A stretch of 64,000 bases of DNA from Streptomyces venezuelae (GTDB lineage Bacteria; Actinomycetota; Actinomycetes; Streptomycetales; Streptomycetaceae), in contig NZ_CP029194.1 in NCBI RefSeq assembly GCF_008642375.1, positions 2,604,001 through 2,668,000 on the forward strand. The letters are read 5' to 3'. The translations under genes and the position numbers were made by a program. Shown here piece after piece: positions 56,587 to 64,000 of the stretch (within the stretch, counting starts at the first letter, position 1; every line of letters begins with the position of its first letter). The notes below the pieces were generated by a model. That model worked only from the letters and a program-made list of their open reading frames with translations, ran no database searches and was not told where the DNA came from.

Positions 56587-57747
56587 TCACGCCTTCGGCG
56601 ACTCGTCGCCCTCGGTCGACGGCTCGGCCGTCTCGGCCTCGGACTCGACCTCGACCTCGGACTCGGACTCGGACTCGGACTCGGACTCGGCCGCAGCCTT
56701 CGGCTTCGGCTTCGCGATCTCGACCGACTCCCGGGCCACCGGGATCGTCAGCGAGTCCGCGTTCTCCGGGTGGTGGCAGGCCACTCGCTGGCCCGGGCGG
56801 AGTTCCACGAGCGGGGGCTCCTGGGTCCTGCAGACCTCCGTCGCCTTCCAGCAGCGGGTGTTGAAGCGGCAGCCCGGCGGCGGGGCGATCGGGGACGGGA
56901 CGTCGCCGGTGAGCAGGATGCGCTCGCTCTTGGCGCCCCGGCGGCGCGGGTCCGGGATCGGGACCGCGGACATCAGGGCCCGGGTGTACGGGTGCATCGG
57001 GTTCTCGTACAGGGACTTGCGGTCCGCGAGCTCGACGATCTTGCCGAGGTACATCACCGCGATGCGGTCCGAGACGTGCCGGATGACCGAGAGGTCGTGC
57101 GCGATGATCACGTACGTGAGGCCGAGCTCCTGCTGGAGGTCGTCCAGCAGGTTGACCACCTGGGCCTGGATGGAGACGTCCAGAGCCGACACCGGCTCGT
57201 CCGCCACGACCAGCTTCGGCTTCAGGGCCAGGGCGCGGGCGATGCCGATGCGCTGGCGCTGACCACCCGAGAACTCGTGCGGGTAGCGGTTGTAGTGCTC
57301 GGGGTTGAGGCCCACCAGACCCAGGAGGCGCTGGACCTCCTTGCGCACGCCGCCCTCGGGCTCGACGCCCTGGAGCTTGAACGGGGCGGAGACGATCGTG
57401 CCGACCGTGTGGCGCGGGTTCAGCGAGCCGTACGGGTCCTGGAAGATCATCTGGATGTCGCGGCGGAACGGGCGCATCCCGCCGACTCCCAGGTGGGAGA
57501 TGTCCTTGCCCTGGAACTCGACCGTGCCGCCGGTCGGTTCGAGCAGCCGCGTGATGAGCCGGCCCATCGTGGACTTGCCGCAGCCGGACTCGCCGACGAC
57601 GCCGAGCGTCTCACCGGGCAGGACCTCGAAGTCGATCCCGTCGACCGCCTTGACCGCACCGGCCTGACGCTGGAGAAGCCCCTTCTTGATGGGGAAGTGC
57701 TTCTTCAGGCCGGTGACCTTGAGGAGGGGTTCCATGGTCTCGCTCAC
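56587..57747 (-). CDS. Peptide ABC transporter ATP-binding protein (DppF/OppF-type) with acidic tail
   Basis: A 386-aa ATPase of the oligopeptide importer. It shows LLKVTGLKKHFPIKKGLL, Walker A GESGCGKSTMG, signature SGGQRQRIGIARAL, Walker B KLVVADEPVSALD and the C-terminal oligopeptide-type Cys region (GCRFNTRCWKATEVC), which may hold an Fe-S cluster. After the normal end near residue 345 there is an unusual tail of alternating Glu and Ser followed by acidic residues, encoded by tandem GGACTC hexamers at 56638-56690. It is the last gene of the operon and overlaps the preceding ATPase gene by ATGA. Confidence 0.93.
   Translation of the reverse strand: MSETMEPLLKVTGLKKHFPIKKGLLQRQAGAVKAVDGIDFEVLPGETLGVVGESGCGKSTMGRLITRLLEPTGGTVEFQGKDISHLGVGGMRPFRRDIQMIFQDPYGSLNPRHTVGTIVSAPFKLQGVEPEGGVRKEVQRLLGLVGLNPEHYNRYPHEFSGGQRQRIGIARALALKPKLVVADEPVSALDVSIQAQVVNLLDDLQQELGLTYVIIAHDLSVIRHVSDRIAVMYLGKIVELADRKSLYENPMHPYTRALMSAVPIPDPRRRGAKSERILLTGDVPSPIAPPPGCRFNTRCWKATEVCRTQEPPLVELRPGQRVACHHPENADSLTIPVARESVEIAKPKPKAAAESESESESESEVEVESEAETAEPSTEGDESPKA
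56638..56690. repeat. GGACTC hexamer repeat encoding a Glu-Ser tail
   Basis: About five consecutive perfect GGACTC units with flanking imperfect ones lie in the 3' end of the ATPase gene and encode Ser-Glu dipeptides. Unit length is a multiple of three, so changes in copy number would alter tail length without a frameshift. Confidence 0.75.
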
Positions 57748-58847
57748 AGTTTCGGCGCAATCTCTTCGGTCCAGATCCGGGTGCGCTCCTCCTGCGGCAT
57801 GTGACAGGCCGAGAAGTGGCGGTCGCCGGCGAGGGCCAGCTCGGGCCGCTGGGTGCGCGTGATGCCGCCCTTGGGGACGTCCGCGTACGGGCAGCGGGGG
57901 TTGAAGGCGCAGCCGCTCGGGATGTTGATCAGGCTGGGCGGGTTGCCCTTGACCGGGATGAGCCGCTCGGTCTGCTCGCGGTCGATCCTCGGCATCGAGC
58001 CGAGCAGACCCCAGGTGTAGGGGTGCTGCGGCTCGTAGAAGACCTGCTCGGCCGGCCCGCGCTCGACGCAGCGCCCGCCGTACATCACGAGGATGTCGTC
58101 GGCGAGCTCGGCGACGACGCCGAGGTCGTGGGTGATGATGACGACCGCCGAGCCGAACTCCTTCTGGAGGTCCCGCATCAGGTCGAGGATCTGCGCCTGC
58201 ACCGTCACGTCGAGCGCGGTGGTCGGCTCGTCCGCGATGAGCAGTTCGGGGTTGTTGACGAGCGCCATGGCGATCATCGCGCGCTGGCGCATGCCGCCGG
58301 AGAACTCGTGCGGGTAGTTGTCGAACCGCTTGGCCGGCTCGGGGATGCCGACCCGGTCGAGGAGTTCGACGGCCCGCCGCTTCGCGGTCTTCTTGTCGAC
58401 GGGGTGGTGGACCCGGTACGCCTCCACGATCTGGTGGCCGACCGTGTAGTACGGGTGCATCGCGGACAGCGGATCCTGGAAGATCATCGCCATCTCGCGG
58501 CCGCGCATCCGGCGGACCTCGTCGGGGTCGGCGGAGAGCAGCTCGCGGCCGTTCAGCCAGATCTCGCCGGAGATCCGCGCCTTCTGGCGGCCGTACTGGC
58601 CGACGGTGTGCAGACCCATGATGCCGAGCGAGGTCACCGACTTGCCGGAGCCGGACTCGCCCACGATGCCGAGGGTCTTGCCCTTCTCCAGCTGGAAGCT
58701 GAGGCCGTCGACCGACTTGACCAGACCGTCGTCGGTCGGGAAGTGGATCTTCAGGTCGCGTACGTCGAGGAAGGCGTCGGACGGGGCGCCCGAGGACACG
58801 ACCGGCTCTCCGGGCGCCGCGCCCGTCTTCGTCAGCTTGTCGGTCAT
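57744..58847 (-). CDS. Peptide ABC transporter ATP-binding protein (DppD/OppD-type)
   Basis: A 367-aa ATPase, first of the two in the importer. It has [18 protein letters not shown], Walker [13 protein letters not shown]-loop [18 protein letters not shown], signature [16 protein letters not shown], Walker [13 protein letters not shown] and H-loop IITHDLGVV. The C-terminal oligopeptide-type Cys motif ([12 protein letters not shown]) is present. Start and stop overlap neighbouring genes by ATGA on both sides, so permease and both ATPases are translated as a coupled unit. Confidence 0.95.
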   Translation of the reverse strand: MTDKLTKTGAAPGEPVVSSGAPSDAFLDVRDLKIHFPTDDGLVKSVDGLSFQLEKGKTLGIVGESGSGKSVTSLGIMGLHTVGQYGRQKARISGEIWLNGRELLSADPDEVRRMRGREMAMIFQDPLSAMHPYYTVGHQIVEAYRVHHPVDKKTAKRRAVELLDRVGIPEPAKRFDNYPHEFSGGMRQRAMIAMALVNNPELLIADEPTTALDVTVQAQILDLMRDLQKEFGSAVVIITHDLGVVAELADDILVMYGGRCVERGPAEQVFYEPQHPYTWGLLGSMPRIDREQTERLIPVKGNPPSLINIPSGCAFNPRCPYADVPKGGITRTQRPELALAGDRHFSACHMPQEERTRIWTEEIAPKL

Positions 58848-59842
58848 GCGAGCCTCACTCGGGGGTCGATCACCGCGTACAGGAGGTCCACGACGAGGTT
58901 GGCGACGACCACACAGGCGGCGGTGATGAGGGTGACGGCCAGGATCAGCGGCAGGTCACGCTCGCTCACGCCCTTGATGGCCAGGCCGCCGAGGCCGTGG
59001 AGGCTGAACGCGGTCTCGGTCAGGATCGCGCCGCCGACGAGGGCGCCGAGGTCCATGCCGAAGATGGTCAGGATGGGGGTCATGGTGGAGCGCATCGCGT
59101 GCTTGCCGAGCACGACGGGCTCCGGCAGACCCTTGGCCCGTGCGGTACGGATGTAGTCCTCGCCGAGGACCTCCAGCATGGTGGCGCGGGTGAGCCGCGC
59201 GTACATCGCCGCGTACAGGAAGGCGAGGGTCACCCAGGGCAGCAGCAGGCCGCCGAACCAGCCGGTGAAGGACTCCGTGATCGGCGTGTACGAGGCGTCG
59301 ACCCACTGGAGCTGGGTGCGGAAGACGAGCATCGCCAGCATGGCGGTGAAGAAGATGGGGAGCGAGACGCCCGCGAGCGCGGTGATCATCGCCGCCCGGT
59401 CGATGATCGTGCCGCGCTTGAGCGCGGAGATCACACCGGTGGAGACACCCAGGACAAGCCACAGCACCGCGGCGCCGATGACCATGGAGAGGGTGACGGG
59501 GAAGGCGTCGACCACCATCGTCCACACCTCTTGCTCGGTGCGGAACGAGTAGCCGAGACAGGGCATCGCGCAGTGGATGGTGTCGCCACCGCCCGTGTAG
59601 TCCCGGCCGACGAAGATGCCGGAGACGAAGTGCCAGAACTGAACCAGGATCGGCTCGTCCAGGCCCAGCTTCTGACGGATGCCCTCAATGGAAGCCGGAT
59701 CCGCCTGCTTGCCGACGAACATCGCGGCAGGGTCGCTGCCGGTCATCTTGGGGATGAGGAAGAAGATGCTGAGCGTCACGAGCGTGACGACGAGCAGCAT
59801 CACGACGACTGCGAAGAGTCGTCGGACTATGTATGCAAGCAT
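58844..59842 (-). CDS. Peptide ABC transporter permease (DppB/OppB-type)
   Basis: A 332-aa membrane permease with six expected helices. The N-terminal segment MLAYIVRRLFAVVVMLLVVT is followed by an external loop of about 75 residues (DPAAMFVGKQADPASIEGIR to FRTEQEVW), as in OppB/DppB. The ATPase-contact EAA loop is YIRTARAKGLPEPVVLGKHA. It shares its stop with the ATPase start (ATGA) and is separated from the binding-protein gene by 114 bp holding a 36-bp palindrome. Confidence 0.95.
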   Translation of the reverse strand: MLAYIVRRLFAVVVMLLVVTLVTLSIFFLIPKMTGSDPAAMFVGKQADPASIEGIRQKLGLDEPILVQFWHFVSGIFVGRDYTGGGDTIHCAMPCLGYSFRTEQEVWTMVVDAFPVTLSMVIGAAVLWLVLGVSTGVISALKRGTIIDRAAMITALAGVSLPIFFTAMLAMLVFRTQLQWVDASYTPITESFTGWFGGLLLPWVTLAFLYAAMYARLTRATMLEVLGEDYIRTARAKGLPEPVVLGKHAMRSTMTPILTIFGMDLGALVGGAILTETAFSLHGLGGLAIKGVSERDLPLILAVTLITAACVVVANLVVDLLYAVIDPRVRLA

Positions 59843-59856
59843 GCGGTCGGCCGGTC

Positions 59857-59892
59857 GGCGGCCGGGGGACCCGATCGGGTCCCCCGGCCGCC
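59857..59892 (-). terminator. Perfect 36-bp palindrome between binding protein and permease genes
   Basis: GGCGGCCGGGGGACCC pairs with GGGTCCCCCGGCCGCC around GATC with no mismatch, so the transcript can fold into a 16-bp GC-rich hairpin with a four-base loop. It lies 64 bases past the binding-protein stop. Such hairpins commonly protect the upstream mRNA or reduce read-through, giving more binding protein than permease. Confidence 0.85.
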
Positions 59893-59956
59893 GCCTTCGG
59901 CCATCACCTGCCCTTCGGACCTGGCGGCGGGTGGTGCGCCGGTGGAGCGGGTCGGA

Positions 59957-61729
59957 TTACTTGACGACGCCGAGCGACGCGTAGTCGTAGCGGCCGTTGT
60001 AGGCGTCCGCCGTGTAGACGTTGGTCAGCCGGGAGCTGCGCCAGATGATGTTCTTCTCGTGGGTGAAGGGCAGGTAGACCGCGGCCTCCGAGACCTTCGT
60101 GTTGATCTGCTTGTAGAGCTCGCCGGCCTTGTCGGGGTCGGTCTCCTTCAGCGCCTGGTCGAAGAGGCCGTTGATGGCCTTGTCGTTCAGCTCGGAGAAG
60201 TTGTTGTTACCGCTCTTGAGGATGAAGCGGCCGTCGACCAGCGGCTGGAGGAAGCCCTGGCCGGTCGGGAAGTCGGCGCCCCAGCCCATGATGATGATGC
60301 CGTAGCCCTTGTCCTTGACGACCTTCGGCGAACCGATGATGCCGGACGTCTGGGCGCCGTCGAACAGGTCGATCTGGGCGTCGATGCCGACCTTCAGCAG
60401 CGACTGCTGGAGGGACTCGGCGGTCGCGATCTCGACCTTCTTGTTGTTGCGGACCGCGATCGTGGTCTTGAAGCCGTTCGGCTTGCCGCACTTCTTCAGG
60501 GCGTCCTTCGCCTTGGCGAGGTCCGGCGCGCCGCTGAGCTTGCCGTACGGGTCGGCCTTCGCGTCGGCGCCCTTGAGCGCCGGCGGCAGCATGTTGGTGG
60601 CGATGTCGCCACCGCCCTGCGGGCCACCACGGGCGGTCTGCAGCGACTTGGAGTCGGCCGCGTAGATGATGGCCTTGCGGCACTCGACGTTGGGGATCAC
60701 CGTCTGCGGGAAGACCGCGTAGCGGATGAAGCCCGTCTGCGGGTTGTCGACGTTGCCCTTGTGCTGCTGGAGCACCTTCTGGCGCGCGGCGGCGCCGACG
60801 CCCGTCGCGTTGATGTCGAGGTCGTACTCGCCCTCGACGAGGCGGTTGTCCATGTCGTCGGCGTTCGTGGTGAACGTGACGCTGATCTTGTCCGGCAGGG
60901 CCTTGCGGACGGTGTCCGTCTTGGCGTCCCACTTGTCGTTGCGGACAAGCTTGATGGACTTGTTCGGGGTGTACGACTCCCACTTGTACGGACCGGAGGA
61001 GAAGGGCTTCAGCTGGTACTTCGCCTTGGTGTCCTTGTCCTGGCGGACCGGGGACGCGGCGGGCATGGCCAGCATCTGCAGGAAGTCACCGTTGGCGACC
61101 GGCAGCTTGAAGATGATGGTCTTGTCGTCCGGGGTCTCGATCGCCTTCAGGCCGAGCTTGTCCGGGGTGGTGTCCTTGTACGGGCCCTTGTACTCGTTCT
61201 TGGGGTCGAGGACCTGCTGGAGGTAGATCGGGCCGCCGGAGATGACGTCCTGGGCCCAGATGCGCTCGATGCCGTACTTGATGTCCTTGGAGGTGATCGG
61301 CTTGCCGTCCTCCCAGGTCACCCCGTCCTTCAGCGTGAAGGTGTAGGTGAGGCCGTCGGCCGAGACCTTGCCGGCGTCGGTCGCGAGGTCCGGGACGAGC
61401 TCGGTGGAGGCGGCGCCCGGCTCGGCCTTGAAGGTGACCAGCTGGCGGGTGTAGTAGCGGGCGAAGTCCCACACGAAGCCGTAGTAACCGCGCTGCGGGT
61501 CCCACGAGTCGGCCTCCTGCGAGCCGATGAACTTCAGCTCGCCGCCCTTCTTGTCCGAGGGGTTCGCGACCTTGTTGACGGCGGCGTTGAAGCCGGCCGT
61601 GCCCTTCGGGCCCTTGTCGCCCGTCTTGCTGCCACCGTCACCGCCGCACGCCGTGGTGACGACCATCGTGGCCGCCGCCAGCAGTGCGCCCGCGGCGATT
61701 CTGCGCCTCTGAGAGCTCATCAGAGTCAT
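59957..61729 (-). CDS. Peptide ABC transporter substrate-binding lipoprotein (DppA/OppA-type)
   Basis: A 590-aa extracellular binding protein of family 5. The signal peptide RRRIAAGALLAAATMVVTTACGG ends in a lipobox TTAC, so the mature protein is a membrane-anchored lipoprotein. The SBP_bac_5 fold shows SQEADSWDPQRGYYGFVWDF, LKDGVTWEDGKPITSKDIKYG, FSSGPYKWESYTPNKSIKLVRN and MGWGADFPTGQGFLQP. I choose the ATG at 61729 because GGAGG lies about 11 bases upstream; the first ATG at 61765 has no site. Ligands are probably short peptides, and it differs in layout from the BldK system I know. Confidence 0.94.
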   Translation of the reverse strand: MTLMSSQRRRIAAGALLAAATMVVTTACGGDGGSKTGDKGPKGTAGFNAAVNKVANPSDKKGGELKFIGSQEADSWDPQRGYYGFVWDFARYYTRQLVTFKAEPGAASTELVPDLATDAGKVSADGLTYTFTLKDGVTWEDGKPITSKDIKYGIERIWAQDVISGGPIYLQQVLDPKNEYKGPYKDTTPDKLGLKAIETPDDKTIIFKLPVANGDFLQMLAMPAASPVRQDKDTKAKYQLKPFSSGPYKWESYTPNKSIKLVRNDKWDAKTDTVRKALPDKISVTFTTNADDMDNRLVEGEYDLDINATGVGAAARQKVLQQHKGNVDNPQTGFIRYAVFPQTVIPNVECRKAIIYAADSKSLQTARGGPQGGGDIATNMLPPALKGADAKADPYGKLSGAPDLAKAKDALKKCGKPNGFKTTIAVRNNKKVEIATAESLQQSLLKVGIDAQIDLFDGAQTSGIIGSPKVVKDKGYGIIIMGWGADFPTGQGFLQPLVDGRFILKSGNNNFSELNDKAINGLFDQALKETDPDKAGELYKQINTKVSEAAVYLPFTHEKNIIWRSSRLTNVYTADAYNGRYDYASLGVVK

Positions 61730-61839
61730 GGGTCTCGCAACCTCCGGAGTAGTGACGGCCGTCATGTCGGTCCGCCGTTGGGGGATGAGCCTCCTGTCGC
61801 CAGCGGCAGGGGCGGGTCTTGGGTGTCGTCGGTGAGCGG

Positions 61840-62868
61840 TCAGCGGGAGCCCTTCGGGTCGAGCGCGTCACGCACGCCGTCGCCGAAGAGGTTGAACGCC
61901 AGGACGGTGATGAAGATCGCGAGGCCGGGGATCACCATGAACACGGGGTCCGCCTCGTAGGTGGTGATGGCCGTCGACAGCATCTGGCCCCAGGAAGCCG
62001 TGGGCGGCTTCACACCCGCACCGAGGAAGCTGAGCGCCGCTTCGGTGAGGATGTTGGTGGGGATCATGAGCGTCGCGTAGACCATGATCGGGGCGATCAG
62101 GTTGGGCAGCAGCTCGCGACGCAGGATGTAGAGACGGCCGGCACCCAGGCTCTGGGCGGCCTCGATGTACTCGCGGTTGCGCAGCGAGAGGGTCTGGCCG
62201 CGGACGATGCGGCCGACGTACGGCCAGCCGAAGAAGCCGATCACGAGCACCAGGGCGGCGATGCGCACGCCCGAACCGTCGAGGCCGAGGAGCTCGTTGG
62301 GCAGCACCGAGACCAGGGCGATCGTGAAGAGCAGCTGCGGGAAGGCGAGCATGACGTCCATGACGCGGCTGAGGGCGGCGTCGATCCAGCCGCCGAAGTA
62401 GCCCGCGATGATGCCGAGGACGGTGCCGAGGACGACCGCGAAGACCGCCGCGAGGAAGGCGACGAGCAGCGAGATCCGGGCGCCGTAGACGATCCGGCTG
62501 AAGACGTCGCGGCCGTTGACCGGCTCGACGCCCAGCAGGTATTCGGAGCTGATGCCGCCCCACGACCCGATCGGCGTACCGAAGAGCGGGTCGATCTGGT
62601 CCTCGTGGAACTCGTTCGGCGGGTGGCCGAGGAGACCGACGATGGCCGGGGCGAAGATCGCGACCAGGATGAGGAAGACGACGACGAAGGCGCCCGCGAG
62701 GGCGAGTTTGTCGCGCTTGAGGCGGGTCCAGGCGATCTGCCAGGGCGAGCGGCCCTGGATGGCCTTGGCGGAGGTGCCGGAGTTGTCCGGTGTGCCGGGA
62801 GCGTCGGGCGCGCCGACGACGGTGGCGGTCGACTCGCCCGCACTCGTCTCGTGCAGTGGTGCCGTCAT
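61840..62868 (-). CDS. Peptide ABC transporter permease (DppC/OppC-type)
   Basis: A 342-aa permease and first gene of the importer operon. The N terminus up to about residue 40 is soluble and Ala/Thr-rich. Six helices follow, starting LALAGAFVVVFLILVAIFAP. The OppC-type segments are YLLGVEPVNGRDVFSRIVYG and PPTASWGQMLS, and the EAA loop is EYIEAAQSLGAGRLYILRREL. The ATG at 62868 gives MTAPLHETSAGES; the longer open frame to 63042 has a poor ribosome site. Having this permease before the binding protein is not the usual opp order but agrees with the gene order I recall in S. coelicolor. Confidence 0.93.
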   Translation of the reverse strand: MTAPLHETSAGESTATVVGAPDAPGTPDNSGTSAKAIQGRSPWQIAWTRLKRDKLALAGAFVVVFLILVAIFAPAIVGLLGHPPNEFHEDQIDPLFGTPIGSWGGISSEYLLGVEPVNGRDVFSRIVYGARISLLVAFLAAVFAVVLGTVLGIIAGYFGGWIDAALSRVMDVMLAFPQLLFTIALVSVLPNELLGLDGSGVRIAALVLVIGFFGWPYVGRIVRGQTLSLRNREYIEAAQSLGAGRLYILRRELLPNLIAPIMVYATLMIPTNILTEAALSFLGAGVKPPTASWGQMLSTAITTYEADPVFMVIPGLAIFITVLAFNLFGDGVRDALDPKGSR

Positions 62869-63230
62869 CGTGGTGAGGACCCCTCTCGGCCGCCGGTAGC
62901 CGGCCCTTGCCCGCCGCGGGTAGCGGCTCGGTGGAACAACCTGCTGGGCACCGGCTCGAAAGGAGCCGAACGCCCTGTGTTCCGGGGAGTCTTCAATGCG
63001 TTTGCGATCACCCGCCAGCCCTGACGGGGAATGTTTGCTCAAACGTGATGCGGTGCTGCGACTTCCGTTATCCGGACGTCGTGATCACCTGAGCGGACCA
63101 TCTCGGGCGCTCTTCCCCCCAATCGGACATGTCGCACAACTAGGCGTTCGAGGTGCGGTATTGGGGCGAACAACGGCCTCCGGAGAGGACTCCGGAGGCC
63201 GTCGAGGTGTGAGGCGAGAAGGGTGGCGTC
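62869..63230. other. Intergenic region upstream of the peptide transporter operon
   Basis: This 362-bp stretch holds the operon promoter region and, at 63173-63202, the SseB terminator. CAAACGTGAT near 63043 repeats half of the palindrome seen upstream of the MMPL gene and adjoins GTTTG-CT-CAAAC, a small dyad. No other gene is supported. Confidence 0.45.
63173..63202 (-). terminator. Terminator after SseB-family gene
   Basis: ACGGCCTCCGGA and TCCGGAGGCCGT form a perfect 12-bp stem with a six-base loop. It begins 29 bases past the stop codon. Confidence 0.88.
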
Positions 63231-63980
63231 TCAGTATCCGGACGGGGCCGGAGGCGGGTAGCCGTAGCCCGGCGCGGGGGCGGATCCGCGGCCCGCGTGC
63301 GCCTCGCGGTCGTAGAAGGGGCGCGCGTGGGCGCTCAGCCAGAGGGCCACCGGGTCGTACGCGTCGGAGAGCGCGACCGTCGAGACGGGCAGCCCGTCGG
63401 GGACGGCGGAGATCGACTGGCGCATCATCGCGCGGACGGAGTCGACGGCGGCCGCGGAGGTGTCGTACAGGTCGAGTCCGACGGCGAGGTACGGGGAGCC
63501 GAGCGCGGGCTGCACCCAGCCGCGGCGCAGCGAGCGGACGGCCGGGGTGCGGTGCGCGTTCTGCGTGAGCAGGGCGTAGAACTGCGGGATCTCCAGCGCG
63601 GGCTCGCTGACGCGCAGCGGCCCGGCGGGCATCCGGTCGAGCCCGGTGGCGATGCGGCGCAGGTCGGCCCAGGGGATGCCGACGCCGCCGCCGGGAGCGT
63701 GCGGATTGAGCCAGATGCCCCAGCGGTCGGGGTAGAGGGCGCGGGCCATCTCGCGGCCGGTGACGAGCTCGTGGGCGCGGTTCCAGCCGGAGGCGGCGAG
63801 CTCCTGGGCGGAGGTGACGCAGGGCGCGTAGCCGAAGCCGTCGACCTCCATGTTCCCGTACTGGGCGTCGGGAGAGCCGGGCGAGCCCTGCCAGAGCAGC
63901 ATCCAGACCTCGCCGTCGGCCAGGGCGTGCAGCAGCCTCTCGTACGCGTCGTAGCGTCCGGGTGCCACCTGGCGCAGCAT
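63231..63980 (-). CDS. SseB-family protein (enhanced serine sensitivity protein)
   Basis: A 249-aa protein with SseB-like features: YERLLHALADGEVWMLLWQG at the N terminus, GFGYAPCVTSAQELAASGW, and in the C-terminal domain FYALLTQNAHRTPAVRSLRRGWVQPALG with YLAVGLDLYD. The tail (RGSAPAPGYGYPPPAPSGY) is Pro/Gly/Tyr-rich and looks disordered. The ATG at 63980 follows GGAGGGG by about 9 bases, so the gene appears complete in the window. The E. coli SseB gene was named for serine sensitivity, and some streptomycete SseB proteins are thought to be sulfur-transfer related; the role here is unknown. It lies upstream of, but is separated by a terminator from, the peptide transporter operon. Confidence 0.85.
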   Translation of the reverse strand: MLRQVAPGRYDAYERLLHALADGEVWMLLWQGSPGSPDAQYGNMEVDGFGYAPCVTSAQELAASGWNRAHELVTGREMARALYPDRWGIWLNPHAPGGGVGIPWADLRRIATGLDRMPAGPLRVSEPALEIPQFYALLTQNAHRTPAVRSLRRGWVQPALGSPYLAVGLDLYDTSAAAVDSVRAMMRQSISAVPDGLPVSTVALSDAYDPVALWLSAHARPFYDREAHAGRGSAPAPGYGYPPPAPSGY

Positions 63981-64000
63981 GTGCTCGACCCCTCCGGTCG

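Overview
The window is chromosomal DNA of a high-GC actinomycete, almost certainly a Streptomyces. Codons have a strong third-position G/C preference, GTG and TTG starts are common, several exported proteins carry twin-arginine signals, and regulators are dense (PucR, LAL-type LuxR, PadR, TetR, LysR). As far as I remember it, the gene order matches the SCO5476-SCO5527 stretch of the S. coelicolor core in reverse. That comparison is from memory and was not run. I see no rRNA, tRNA, CRISPR, insertion sequence, prophage or attachment site. The region looks like core chromosome with a few variable single genes.

Layout. 1-4.3 kb: an operon of fused urease gamma/beta subunit, urease-alpha-like subunit and agmatine deiminase (cut by the window edge), divergent from a cytosine/purine-type permease, with a 20-bp direct repeat in the shared promoter region. 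4.3-6.8 kb: ilvE and leuB. 6.9-12 kb: small accessory genes (43-aa basic peptide, LysR plus oxidoreductase, PadR plus HAAS-like membrane protein, AAC(2')-type acetyltransferase divergent from a haloalkane-dehalogenase-like hydrolase). 12-15.9 kb: proline catabolism (P5C dehydrogenase, proline dehydrogenase, divergent PucR regulator). 16-17.6 kb: oxidoreductase and TetR. 17.6-23.2 kb: serA, ilvC, ilvN, ilvB, the last behind a leader peptide and attenuator. 23.2-26.1 kb: a membrane PAS-GGDEF-EAL protein with a degenerate EAL domain.

26.5-40.1 kb: hydroxyacid dehydrogenase, aldo/keto reductase, PQQ-type sugar dehydrogenase lipoprotein, a large LAL regulator, small unknown proteins, an MMPL exporter coupled to a GNAT, a Tat-exported phospholipase C and a secreted ricin-type lectin. 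40.2-43.7 kb: gatC-gatA-small membrane protein-gatB, the tRNA amidotransferase needed for Gln-tRNA and/or Asn-tRNA. 43.8-52.8 kb: RmdB-type c-di-GMP enzyme, DNA ligase ligA, a MetE-C-like protein, SDR, LOG-like protein, a hydrolase lacking its nucleophile, and mnmA. 52.9-56.4 kb: peptidoglycan amidase, cysteine desulfurase (a plausible sulfur donor for MnmA), thioesterase, TRIC-like channel. 56.6-62.9 kb: an oligopeptide ABC transporter operon in the order permease, binding protein, permease, ATPase, ATPase. 63.2-64 kb: an SseB-family protein.

Themes. Branched-chain amino acid synthesis is spread over ilvE, leuB, ilvC, ilvN and ilvB, with translation-coupled attenuation at ilvB. Nitrogen scavenging appears in the urease-like cluster, proline catabolism and the peptide importer. 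Two c-di-GMP proteins with opposite predicted activity lie about 18 kb apart. The least explained element is the urease-like operon: its metal centre is intact, but its substrate loop and flap differ from classical urease.
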